Origin: Nakaseomyces glabratus
Lineage: Eukaryota > Ascomycota > Saccharomycetes > Saccharomycetales > Saccharomycetaceae
Reading direction: 5' to 3'
Length of the DNA stretch: 64,000 nucleotides
Assembly (NCBI RefSeq): GCF_010111755.1
Contig: NC_088953.1
Location: 124,001-188,000 of the forward strand
In this document: positions 1 to 9,988 of the stretch, piece by piece
How the letters are laid out: the number at the start of each line of letters is the position of its first letter
How positions within the stretch are numbered: position 1 is the first letter of the stretch
The notes under the pieces: generated by a model
The model's database searches: none
What the model was told of the DNA's origin: nothing
What the model saw: only the letters and a program-made list of their open reading frames with translations
Position numbers and translations under genes: made by a program

Positions 1-2812
1 ATTTGCTACCGGGCCCACTACAGTGAAGATGACTGGTGATTCATTTAGCGGCAAGGGGCAGATGAATCTAACGGCAAGTATTCGAGAAGGAAGTACTGCG
101 TATTTAGACTTCAAGACACTATATTCTTTGGACACCTATTTCAAGAATTTTCAGTCAGTAACATATCCTGCAACATCTACTGTCTCCTTGAGCCAAGGTT
201 ACTTGGTAGATTCAGACGTTTTCTATGAAGGTCCTGTATCTTTCACATGGATATATGACTTGAGCAACAGTAGGATGTGGTTTGATGATATTGACCATGC
301 AACAATACCATTTAACTTCCGCTTTCCATCGGGTGAAAGTGGAGTGAATGTTAAAGACAGTGTAGCCACAAGTGGCCATGATATCCTGCTTGACTCCTCG
401 TTTGTCAAAGGTCCAAACTACGTTGGTTTTGACACTAAAGTTATGTCGATTAACATCTCTAGTAACGATCTGAACAACACTGTATTGGAAGTTGTCACCT
501 CCAGAAACACCTACCATCTGATAATTGATAACAGTCAATTAGGATTCTTGCGTTGTGCCACATCCAAGAATTTTAAGATTGTTCAAAAAACTCTCGATAG
601 GAATGGTACGAGTGTTACCCTGGATGCTGTTATGTTTAACTCTGATGAATCATTTGTATGTCCAGATGCCAAAACCTCTACAGTGACCGATTCGACCAGT
701 TTCCCTGGGTGTACCAAATATGTGTCGTATGCAGCAGCGTACGATCTCTATGGTCACTTCACTAGCGTTGTTCTTGGATCATCTTCTACCTGTTCATTTT
801 TCACCACCACTGTCTCGAAAGACCGTCTAGTGGAGGTTGATATTGTTACGTACTACATTGCGTCAGATGACACTGGGGAACACGTTGCTACTAAAACTAT
901 CACGGTCAAGGTGGAAGAGCCAGACTACACGACGACTATCACGTCTGATGGGCACACGATCACTGAGGTTGTGTCGCACATCACCACTACTGATTCTGAC
1001 GGGAAGACGGTGACGATCACGACGACGATGGCGTCGTTCGCGCAGGTGGACGAGGGAGTGTTCACGTCGCCTGAGCCATACTCGCAGCCACCTGTTGTGA
1101 CGAGCACAGTTACTGAGGATGACGGAACCTCTAAGACAGTTGTGATCTCGTACTTCCCATCTGAGGGTGAGGACGGAGTGACACGTACTGGGACGACGAC
1201 GGTGTCGACGATCACGCCAGCGGAGGCTGACTACACGACGACTATCACGTCTGATGGGCACACGATCACTGAGGTTGTGTCGCACATCACCACTACTGAT
1301 TCTGACGGGAAGACGGTGACGATCACGACGACGATGGCGTCGTTCGCGCAGGTGGACGAGGGAGTGTTCACGTCGCCTGAGCCATACTCGCAGCCACCTG
1401 TTGTGACGAGCACAGTTACTGAGGATGACGGAAGCTCTAAGACAGTTGTGATCTCGTACTTCCCATCTGAGGGTGAGGACGGAGTGACACGTACTGGGAC
1501 GACGACGGTGTCGACGATCACGCCAGCGGAGGTTGACTACACGACGACGATCGACAAGGGCAACGGTGACTTCGAGACAGACCTCGTCTCCCACATCACC
1601 ACCAAGGACTCCAACGGCAACCCTACCACCATCGTCACCACGATCCCATTGAAGCCAAGTGATGGCGGGGAGGCGGACTACACCTCTGTGTTTGTCTCTG
1701 ATGGACACACAATCACGAAGATTGTTACGCATGTGACCACCTCGGACTCTTTTGGCCACACAATTGTGCTATCCTCTACGTACCTGACTTACGACCGTGT
1801 GGACGACGGTGCGGTGTTCTACTCTCCTAGTGTGTCTGTGTCGTCTAACGTTTCTCGTTCAGTAGACACCTCTATGGTGCCTACTGGTGGTTCTGGTGTT
1901 AGCTCTGGTCCTAGCTCTGCTCCTAGCTCTGGTCCTAGCTCTGGTCCTAGCTCTGGTCCTAGCTCTGGTCCTAGCTCTGGTCCTAGATCCATTTCTAGCT
2001 CCATTTCTAGCTCCATTTCTAGCTCCAACTCCAGACCTAGTTCCAATCCTACCGGTTCCAATTCTGGTTCGAAGCCTAGCTCCAATCCTGGTGGTTCTAC
2101 CGGTAATACCAATGGTGGTTCTAATGGAGGTTCTAACTCGGGTACTAACTCAGGTTCCAACTCAGGTTCTAATGCTGGTTCCAATGCTGGCTCCAATGCT
2201 GGCTCCAACTCAGGTGCCAACTCAGGTTCTAATGCTGGTTCTAACTCTGGCTCCAACCCAGGTTCCAATTCTGGCTCTAACGGTGGTACCAAGCCTGGTT
2301 CTAACTCTGGTTCTAACTCTGGTAGTAATGCTGGCTCTAACAGTGGTACCAATGCTGGCTCTAATGCTGGCTCCAATTCTGGCTCTAACGGTGGTACCAA
2401 GCCTGGTTCTAACTCAGGTTCCAACTCAGGTTCTAATGCTGGTTCCAATGCTGGCTCTAATGCTGGCTCCAACTCTGGCTCTAACAGTGGTACCAAGCCT
2501 GGTTCTAATTCAGGTTCCAATTCTGGCTCCAACTCTGGTTCCAATGCCGGCTCCAATGCTGCCTCGAATTCTGGCTCCAACTCTGGTTCCAATTCCGGCT
2601 CCAACTCTGGCTCTAACAGTGGTACCAAGCCTAGTTCAAGTTCTAATTCAGGCTCTAATGCGTCTGCTGTCAGAGGTGGTTCGGGTAGCGGAGCAGCTAC
2701 TGTTTCAGTCAGTTCTTCATACATCGGGTCTGTGTTCCATGGCGACGCTGCACAGAGAGGTGCCAACTTTGTTTCCTTTGCTATTGCAGGACTGGTCATG
2801 GCGCTGTTCTAA
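1..2812 (+). CDS. Adhesin A: GPI-type cell-wall adhesin, 5' end cut by window edge
   Basis: The reading frame is open from base 2 to the stop at 2810-2812. By alignment to gene B (base 1 corresponds to 10282) about 98 N-terminal residues, including the signal peptide, lie outside the window. Visible order: cysteine-containing N-domain (to about 920), two 306-bp units, one 141-bp unit, a cap module (1676-1900), an S/P then S/N/G-rich stalk, and a C-terminal hydrophobic tail preceded by small residues, which reads as a GPI-attachment signal. The N-domain differs from gene B by about two bases in 900 by eye, so the two proteins should bind the same ligand. The role, cell-wall adhesion, is inferred from architecture and from known C. 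glabrata megasatellite genes. The ligand is unknown. The first internal ATG (23) is not the start. Confidence 0.92.
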   Translation, partial: FATGPTTVKMTGDSFSGKGQMNLTASIREGSTAYLDFKTLYSLDTYFKNFQSVTYPATSTVSLSQGYLVDSDVFYEGPVSFTWIYDLSNSRMWFDDIDHATIPFNFRFPSGESGVNVKDSVATSGHDILLDSSFVKGPNYVGFDTKVMSINISSNDLNNTVLEVVTSRNTYHLIIDNSQLGFLRCATSKNFKIVQKTLDRNGTSVTLDAVMFNSDESFVCPDAKTSTVTDSTSFPGCTKYVSYAAAYDLYGHFTSVVLGSSSTCSFFTTTVSKDRLVEVDIVTYYIASDDTGEHVATKTITVKVEEPDYTTTITSDGHTITEVVSHITTTDSDGKTVTITTTMASFAQVDEGVFTSPEPYSQPPVVTSTVTEDDGTSKTVVISYFPSEGEDGVTRTGTTTVSTITPAEADYTTTITSDGHTITEVVSHITTTDSDGKTVTITTTMASFAQVDEGVFTSPEPYSQPPVVTSTVTEDDGSSKTVVISYFPSEGEDGVTRTGTTTVSTITPAEVDYTTTIDKGNGDFETDLVSHITTKDSNGNPTTIVTTIPLKPSDGGEADYTSVFVSDGHTITKIVTHVTTSDSFGHTIVLSSTYLTYDRVDDGAVFYSPSVSVSSNVSRSVDTSMVPTGGSGVSSGPSSAPSSGPSSGPSSGPSSGPSSGPRSISSSISSSISSSNSRPSSNPTGSNSGSKPSSNPGGSTGNTNGGSNGGSNSGTNSGSNSGSNAGSNAGSNAGSNSGANSGSNAGSNSGSNPGSNSGSNGGTKPGSNSGSNSGSNAGSNSGTNAGSNAGSNSGSNGGTKPGSNSGSNSGSNAGSNAGSNAGSNSGSNSGTKPGSNSGSNSGSNSGSNAGSNAASNSGSNSGSNSGSNSGSNSGTKPSSSSNSGSNASAVRGGSGSGAATVSVSSSYIGSVFHGDAAQRGANFVSFAIAGLVMALF
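923..1534 (+). repeat. 306-bp in-frame tandem unit, 2 copies (SHITT-type megasatellite)
   Basis: Units start at 923 and 1229 with the codons for Asp-Tyr and have an exact 306-bp period (102 aa). Each contains SHITT followed by a Thr/Val-rich stretch. The copies differ by only a few bases (for example ACC versus AGC in the motif before KTVV). Confidence 0.95.
1535..1675 (+). repeat. 141-bp SHITT unit, single copy
   Basis: One 47-aa unit beginning Asp-Tyr and containing SHITT. It is the same module that occurs three times in gene B and 28 times in gene C. It is followed at 1676 by the diverged cap module. Confidence 0.93.
1901..2660 (+). repeat. Low-complexity Ser/Pro and Ser/Asn/Gly stalk repeat
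   Basis: Begins with seven 12-bp units encoding Ser-Ser-Gly/Ala-Pro (1901-1984), then 12-bp units encoding Ser-Asn-Ser/Ala-Gly, with occasional Thr-Lys-Pro. This is an extended, probably O-mannosylated stalk that lifts the N-domain off the wall. The arrangement of GSNA and GSNS units differs between the three paralogues, consistent with slippage or unequal exchange. Confidence 0.9.
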
Positions 2813-4022
2813 GCATGCGACGGTTGTATGCAGACATAGTTTCCTGCAAAGCTTAGTTTTTGTTCGTTACTGGTAATCATTTTATGCTTCCATTAGAGAT
2901 TTGTGAAATCATATTTTAAGTTCTTTATTAGCTGTTTTTAGTTTGAGACTGTATATAATAATATATAATTTAGTTTGTATAAGCTTACCACCAGACTAGT
3001 CTAAATTGATACCCATTTCGGTTAATTCAGCAGAACTCTCTACTGGCCAAGAGAAGGGCCGAAGCTTGTCATTGTTCAGCCGAAAATTTATATTTAGGGC
3101 GATCAGGGAGGACCTGGGAAGGTTCTCGAGGAATAACGAACGTAACGTAGTTGCTACCATATTAGTAACAACATCTCAACCAGTGATATGTGTTTCTACA
3201 AACACTACTAACTGTAGCAATACTTGTTCCCTTTTTCAATTGAGCAGTCGCTGCCTACATATGAGTATATTGATAAATATATTGAGATGTCTACATATGA
3301 GTATATTGATAATTCTATTGAGCTGTCTACATATGAGTATATTGATAATTCTATTGAGCTGTCTACATACTGATTATATCAATAATTCTATTGCACTGCC
3401 CGTAGTGCTTGCAACGGGGTCGCATGGCCAACACTACTCCACATGATGCATGCAGAACGAAGCATGCCATCAGCAGGGTCCTTCCAGCAGACGTAATGTA
3501 AGGAAGGGCCTTGTGCCTGGTGGGAGAACCGTAAATCGTTCTGACTCCTCTTGAGCACGCCGCATCTGTGAGGAGGCTGACGGAGAAGGATAGAGAAGGA
3601 GAGAGAAGGAGAACGAGAGCGAGGGGAATGCCGCGGGGGCAAGACCCACTCTCGCAATATGTAAATCACTCGGTGAGTGGTGGTGGGGCACAGAAGTGGC
3701 CTGAGGGAGCCGCGTATGGAACGGGGAGCGACGCAGTTCGTCTGCAGGAGGGCATAGCCCACGCAGCCCACGCAGCCCACGCAGCCCGCGCAGAGCCGTA
3801 CGCACACGACGCACCGTTCTTGGCATCCCGTATCCTCACACCACCAACAGTACACACAGCACCAACAGTAGCCTCCACACCGTCCCACCAGCCACTGTCC
3901 AAACACCTCTGCCAAGACATGTCATGTCGCTGCCAAGACGTGCCAAGACGTGCCAAGACATCCCTGGGACGTGCCAAGGACAAATTCACCGTTCTGATCC
4001 GCAGCCACCACACCAGGACAAA
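2813..4022. other. Adhesin A 3' flank, non-coding
   Basis: The stop codon is followed by an AT-rich stretch with TATATA-type polyadenylation efficiency sequence at about 2952-2971. Beyond lie a 36-bp minisatellite, GA-rich tracts (3580-3630), an ACGCAGCCC run (about 3757-3790) and a tandem GTGCCAAGAC decamer (about 3935-3960). Short reading frames occur but have no recognisable domain. Conservation with 13718-14916 reflects recent duplication and not selection. Confidence 0.75.
3255..3400. repeat. 36-bp minisatellite, 4 units
   Basis: Four tandem units of about 36 bp, each starting CTACATA and containing a GAGTATATTGATAA-like core. The last unit is diverged. The duplicate locus (14160-14269) has three units, so one unit was gained or lost after duplication. 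Confidence 0.88.
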
Positions 4023-4066
4023 TTGCAACCAAGCACAGACAGGGAGCTGTTCAGCTAAATAGCATG

Positions 4067-4075
4067 TATAAAAAG
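4067..4075 (+). promoter_or_regulatory. Orphan TATA-like element
   Basis: TATAAAAAG followed by GCACT, 45 bp beyond the edge of the segmental duplication. The local context resembles the TATA region of adhesin C (TATAAAAAGGGCACT at 20562) but no gene follows. It may be a relic promoter or chance. Confidence 0.3.
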
Positions 4076-6432
4076 GCACTGGACTCAAGGCCCTGTCGAT
4101 CTGATATACTTCCCAAAACCAATAAACCAAGCTGGACAGCAGATTATAATCACAGCATTACTCCAAAAGCCGCACATGAATGAGCTCGCTGGCAGATGTG
4201 CTTCGAGACCTCACCGTACCAACGACAGGTCAATTGTCTAGTGCATTCCTTCGAATACGCTGTATGTATGAGTTAGATTCAGATTCAAATTCAGAACTAG
4301 TAAGTTATGTTAGAGGCGATGCCACAAATTATGACCAGTTTGGAGTGCCGCCTGCTCGGTATGCTTAGTGAATATCGCCATGTGTAACAGCAAGCAGTAA
4401 CGTGCTCTGTATTGGTGTTCCAGAGGAGAGTGTCAAATAGTATAGGCACTGTACAATAGATGATGCGCAGGAACAGCCAACACCTGTTTGATATATACAG
4501 TTATTGAAACTGCCATTACCAAGCTGTCTTCCCCCACCAAGTAATGCCGTAGCCGGTGTCACTTTCGAGTAAGCTCACCCAACTGTGAATTCCCAGACAT
4601 GCTATTTACTGCGTATTATGATATTCTCAGCACAATTCAACGTACCGTATATCGGACATTGTTGGAATAACTGATGCACCCGTGAATCGAGTGTGCAGGA
4701 AAGACAGCTCCACCACTATTCTCACCAGAATAACAAGCACTGCTGCTGATAGCGGGTCTAATTCTCACAAAGTCATGATGTGTTGATATGTTAATGTTTG
4801 GCGTTGATTTATTTGAGATAATTATGCACACACACCATATCTAGGTGGATGCAACCCTGTGGCTCTGCTATTCAACAGCCTCTAATGTGCAATTAAGATA
4901 TACTGCACAACAGAGATACTCTATACGCTCAAGACACTCATCACACAAGACCTAGCTATTGATGCTAATCTGGTGAAGTCATCAACTGTCAACTGGTACA
5001 AGTGACTCCCGGATTTAAGGGGACATTGGGAAAGATTAGTGCATGGATATATTTGTGGTTTGACGCTCTTTTGTTGATTGCTGTCTGGTTATAAGTAGGT
5101 TGTGGAAAGATACAGCAACGGCACATCATACCATGATTGCTTTGCGGATTGTCGAAAGTGTATATCTCATTCAAGTGCACTAGACCAGTGTGGATTTCTC
5201 GAGAGCTGTGGCTAGGTGGAATGGTGTGCATGTGATTGTGTCTAGTTGCATTGTGATGTTGGGTTGAGTCATTTGGGAAGTAAAGGACGGAGACGATGGA
5301 TGTTGCGTGCCTGAGCTAATATGAATCTCAATTCACTCTGTAAAGGGATATCGGATATAGCCAATTGGTTAATGACTTGGTGGAGCCGAGGTTTTGGTAT
5401 GGGGCGACAATGACGATGTTGCTGCAATGGAATGGTCTGGTCGTGCATGTATGGACAGTCGTCACCGGTATGGCCAGACCGTTACCGTTGAATTATGTGG
5501 GATATGTGCTTTGAATGGAAGCGGTGCATGTCTGTGGCGTATTATACCACAGCCATATTGATGCCAATGTTGATGGTATGAGGCTAGGTTTTTCATATGA
5601 GGGATGATAGATACAATTGGGTAGTGTCTTGGTCTAAACCTTAGATGGATAGAGTTGCTATTGCAGGCTCAATTGGTTTCCTAACCATTTGGATTTGTAT
5701 GCATTTAAGATTAAGTTGGCCACAGCCGTCACCAGGATATATTACAGCAGGGTGCTGGAATGGTATTGTGGGAGATTGTGGGAGCGGCAGTTATGATTAG
5801 CAATGAAGGCGGTAGTGCCATGGCGGTTATGGCGGTTATGGCGAGGTGTACAACGATCATGATTATACAGAAGCAAGATGCTTAAGAGGGCAGGAGGGCA
5901 GAGGCGAGAAGGATGAGGTTGCTTCCTAGCTGGTATTACGGTGGCCATGTAGGCTCTGCGAATGATGAAAATTTTTTTAACACGGTATGGAAACGTAGTG
6001 AGTGGACAAGCGCGAGTGCATTGTACGTGGTAGTAGACAATTTTGTGTGCAGTTCTACGCATGTATAGGGTTGTCGATCTACATGTTTGGGCTGCAGAAC
6101 AGGCCATGGGATCTGATGTGCTACATTGAGTCGGTCACTTTTCCTTTTTATTCTGTTTCTAGTTTTGAATTCGAGATAGTGTAGCGGATGCCTCGATCGA
6201 GAAAGTTCAAGACGGCATAGGCAGATGAAGATATGGACTAGTACAGATAGGTATAGACGGTCGACGCAATGGACAGAGTATTTGTGTTAAAGTGGACATT
6301 GTAGGATTGTGGAATGCAGACAGTGGAATGCAGACAGTTGCAAGAACCTCCCATAGATGAGACTTCTCCATTGGTGTTGTTGTGTCGTGGTACGAACTAT
6401 GTCTTGCCCGCTTTGAGCAGGTCGAGGCCAGT

Positions 6433-6480
6433 GGAGTGAGCACTGGAGTGAGCACTGGTGGGAGCACTGGTGGGAGCACT
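6433..6480. repeat. 12-bp minisatellite, 4 units
   Basis: Four consecutive 12-bp units (two GGAGTGAGCACT, two GGTGGGAGCACT). It lies in the gene-free spacer, and the period of 12 preserves reading frame although no gene is supported. Confidence 0.85.
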
Positions 6481-7031
6481 GGTGAAGTACTAGTGTCGGT
6501 GGAAGTGATCCTTGGTGAACGGTACAGACGGCCAATAGCTAGACAAGGATCAGTGGTGTTGCTGCTGAAGCGGGTGGCGACTTTGGAAGTGCTGTGCGAC
6601 GAGGCCGATCCCACAGTTTTCAGCGATTGCTGCGACATTCCGAGATGTCTGTGGGACTGAGGACATTTGTGGTGGGAGGGACATGTCCTTTGTTGTATGT
6701 GTCGTCTTTCTTTTGTGTGAAAAGAAAAGCTGTGCAGGACAAATCGCAGTGTCCGCAGGTTTGTGTGTTCGCAGTTGTGCGAGCTGTGCTAGCTGTGGTA
6801 TGAGCATTTGTCTTAGCAAGAAGGGAGGAGTCTTCCACTGGCCGTCTGGTCTATCCTGGTGGGCACTAGTGTGACTGATTGCTGCTATTGTATGGAAAGG
6901 CTGATAGCATTTATGAGCACCATAGACATGCCGTGAATGAAACACGAACTGAAACAAGGAAAGTGAACACTGGCCGAACCCTGATGGTCCGTCTGCCATA
7001 CCACAAACAGTTTACGGCGAGAAGAGGGGGA

Positions 7032-7074
7032 GAACAGTGTATGGAACAGTGTATGGAACAGTGTATGGAACAGC
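7032..7074. repeat. 12-bp minisatellite, 3.5 units
   Basis: Three perfect copies of GAACAGTGTATG and a partial fourth. No gene is associated. Confidence 0.85.
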
Positions 7075-8480
7075 ATAGAAAAGGGACGGAAATGAGTAAT
7101 ATACTAGGTGTATTATTAACTTCAATTATTGGCTGTAATAATTGTATTGATTAAATTACGTTTAATAGCTACTCGAAATTTTAATTACTAGCGGATTATT
7201 AATATTGATTGTTTTCGCCGTCCATGTTTCAGTAATTTTTCTTTTTCTAATAGCAGAGAACTCCAGTGTCTCTCAGTCACCTCTTCTATGAGACACTTTA
7301 TTAGCCGGGTACGTGAGTATTATTATGTGAAGCTGACAAAATTAATATTTGTGGACCACAGAAGGCGCGCTAACACTCAGTTTCATTTTGTGATTTTGTT
7401 TTGATCAATTATAGCGCAGTTTCCTATACCTGTTTTGTTACCGATAAGAGAGAGTTGGTAGAAGCTTCATAGAATAATGCTTTCCTGTATGACCTTCGCG
7501 TGTGTACTTGCGGTTTGTTAACTCTAATGGTACGCCAGGATAGGCTGACCAGTAGATAGGGTGAGGGTCAGAATGGTATCTGGGAAGGACTAGTGTGAGG
7601 GGCAGAGACGCTAATTTTCAACGGAAGAAATGGTGCAGAGTGTATAGTGTATGTGATAGTGATACATCTATTTATGCCACCGTCCTGATAGGCCTCGATC
7701 AGTCTGTGAGGCAGCTACTGAATATTGGCGATTTCGACGACGGAGCGGGATTGTTACACTTGAAACAGAAGTAGAAAGCACAATTCCATGTTTCGAATAA
7801 TAAGAAACAGAGTAGGGAAAAGGTGGTTGTCTCATGTCTAAATAGACTGATTTGACCGAATCTAACAGTCGCAAGGAGTTCATTGGGTAAGGGACCCTGT
7901 ACGCTTAGCATACTTTATTCGTCTATATCTTTGTTTGCTACTTGAAAATTCTATCGGTGTTGCATACTTACCGATAATTTGGTAGTTTTACAAGTAAGGA
8001 GAACTGTATACTGGTGGCACTGGCTCTATTAACATATGACAAGTTAACTTTTATTCTGCGAGAAATACTAGCATTCACGATAGGGGCTAGGGCGTGTTTG
8101 TGAATTTGCAAATTGCGAATGGTATTATTGGAGTTAGTCTCTCTAACGCCATTTCGTAGCGACTTACATCTCAGAGCTGTTTTTGCGCTGTTGGTAATAA
8201 AAGTGAGTGTCAGGACTGTAAAGAAGGATATCAAAGATCTCAGAATGCGAGCGTCCCTGATAATTTGGTTTAGAAGCTGGAGAGCTGGAGTGTCTGTGTG
8301 CAACTCAGTGCGCAGTTCTGGCTACACTGAACTTGTGAACAGATTGTGAATGACGACCGATATGCTGCGCGAGCTGGCTGACGTACGCTCTTGTGCTGAT
8401 TGATGGTTCTTTGCTGCTGTTGCCATTATTGGACATATTAGTGTCTTGGGACATTACGTGATAGTTACTGGGACAGACAT

Positions 8481-8504
8481 GTCTGTGTCTGTGTCTGTGT
8501 CTGT
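8481..8504. repeat. GTCTGT hexanucleotide repeat, 4 units
   Basis: Four perfect tandem GTCTGT units in the gene-free spacer. Confidence 0.85.
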
Positions 8505-9845
8505 CTCTGAGAAGGGCCCCTGGCCATCGTAAGTCAAGATATTCTGGTAGGTCTCTCTTGGAAGGACATTTTCAGCACAGAACTGGGACATCGACACAAT
8601 ATAAAAAAGCAATAACATTGATAAAGGAATGAGACTGGCTTGAATAGACGAAGAGTGACTTACAGAAGACAAATAAGTAGATTTGGGATTGTAGTGCTTT
8701 GATTTGGTAGAGTTGCACTGTAACATTGTGTCCACTGCCATCCTCACATGCCCATGTTTCATATGTAGCTGGGCAAATCACTAAAGCATTGAAACTATTA
8801 ACTACGAGGGAATGATGTAAGAATGATGGTTCGCTTCTTCATTTTGATTAATCTGTATAGGCATTGGGAATTCCACACACATGAAACTCGTGTTATCAAC
8901 TATATTGTCTATTATTAGGGAACTAGACAGTAATTATTATACTTACCAATAATAATAAGGAGCGAGAACCCATGGATAATCGCTTTCTTTTTTGTTGAAG
9001 CTATGTTTTGTGCGTATAAATCACTTTATTATGAAATGATTGATTAAGGTTTCTTCAAATGACTTCAGATGTGCAGTCCTCTGTACGTTTGTTATTTAGT
9101 ATTATTTTGATCATCAACGATAATCGCCATGAAGGGTCGTAAACCCCATGATATGCTCTTATTCTATACCTGCACATGGTGGGTCTTTGGTTTACTATCT
9201 CCCTAAGTCATAAGGACTGTAGTGCATAAGTCATTGGCACTAACTGATGGGGGAGGGGGGAATTGAGGCTGTTTCATAAGATGCACAGTGCCAGTAAGCA
9301 ATTAATTTTTGGGGTAAGTGCATAATTTATTGATGGCTAACGCAGAAACAGCGTACCTGCGCTTGTTGGGTAATCTGACCCGGGATTATACTGTTTGTTA
9401 CCTGATATAGTAATACGATTGGCTTTTCTGGTATTTACTCGCCAATAGCTATGATGATACTTTACGCTGCTTATATCCTTGTAGGGTGGTGATCTTCATA
9501 TACTGCTACTAGCCCTATGTTTCCCCTATGAGCATATGTTTCAGGAGCAGATATTGTTACTTTATATTGCTCCCAAATATTAGCTGTAGATAGTTCTGCA
9601 ATTGGCATTACAATTCCTCGAATGTACAGATGTGATTTATCTGCAAATCATTTGCAAATCATTCTCTTTCCAATACTTGCGAAGTCTAGACCACATTTGA
9701 TATTCAATTCTTGATAGGTGACGGATGGTATACAATAGTAACTGTCTACAGTCAAAGCTAAATGTAATTCGATTTGATGCTTTTTTTGGGTATGAGAAAG
9801 GAACTACTCCACCACATTTCAAGGAATGGAGAATACTCTGTTTGA

Positions 9846-9853
9846 TATAAAAG
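9846..9853 (+). promoter_or_regulatory. TATA box of adhesin B
   Basis: TATAAAAG lies 143 bp upstream of the adhesin B start codon at 9989, a normal distance for a yeast TATA-driven gene. The run GGGG that follows is similar to the GGG after the adhesin C TATA. Confidence 0.65.
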
Positions 9854-9909
9854 GGGAATGCTATGGGTTACACAGTTCATTCATGTGCTATTAAATGGAC
9901 TTTTCTATT

Positions 9910-9954
9910 GTTTGAAAAGTTTGAAAAGTTTGAAAAGTTTGAAAAGTTTGAAAA
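9910..9954 (+). repeat. 9-bp tandem repeat in the adhesin B leader, 5 units
   Basis: Five perfect copies of GTTTGAAAA end 34 bp before the adhesin B start codon, so they would lie in the 5' UTR or just at the transcription start. Adhesin C has no such array in the matching position. Confidence 0.9.
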
Positions 9955-9988
9955 TAGGCAAAAATCATTGAATTGACCATATCAAAAT

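Larger units (their letters stand above)
1..4022 (+). repeat. Segmental duplication, copy 1 (adhesin A plus 3' flank)
   Basis: Bases 1-4022 match 10282-14916 at near identity, apart from different numbers of internal tandem units. Homology stops abruptly after a shared short motif ending in GGACAAA at 4022 and 14916. The left limit is outside the window. The duplicated stretch covers the coding region and about 1.2 kb of non-coding 3' flank, so it is a chromosomal duplication or a long conversion tract and not only gene-family similarity. Confidence 0.93.
4023..9845. other. Gene-free spacer 1 (about 5.8 kb)
   Basis: No reading frame here exceeds about 150 codons and none carries a recognisable domain or typical yeast coding composition. 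It contains scattered short tandem repeats, an orphan TATA-like sequence near its left end, and long AT-rich stretches (about 7100-7260). No tRNA with a credible A and B box, no retrotransposon LTR and no adhesin relic were seen. Such gene-poor stretches are typical of subtelomeric adhesin clusters. Confidence 0.7.

Noticed and set aside
3006..3446. 146-codon frame downstream of adhesin A, also open downstream of adhesin B
   Set aside because: The frame runs through a minisatellite and is shared only because the region is duplicated. No domain, and copy-number change would alter it.
7154..7164. Replication origin consensus-like AATTACGTTTA
   Set aside because: Only 10 of 11 matches in AT-rich DNA, which occurs often by chance; no support for origin function.
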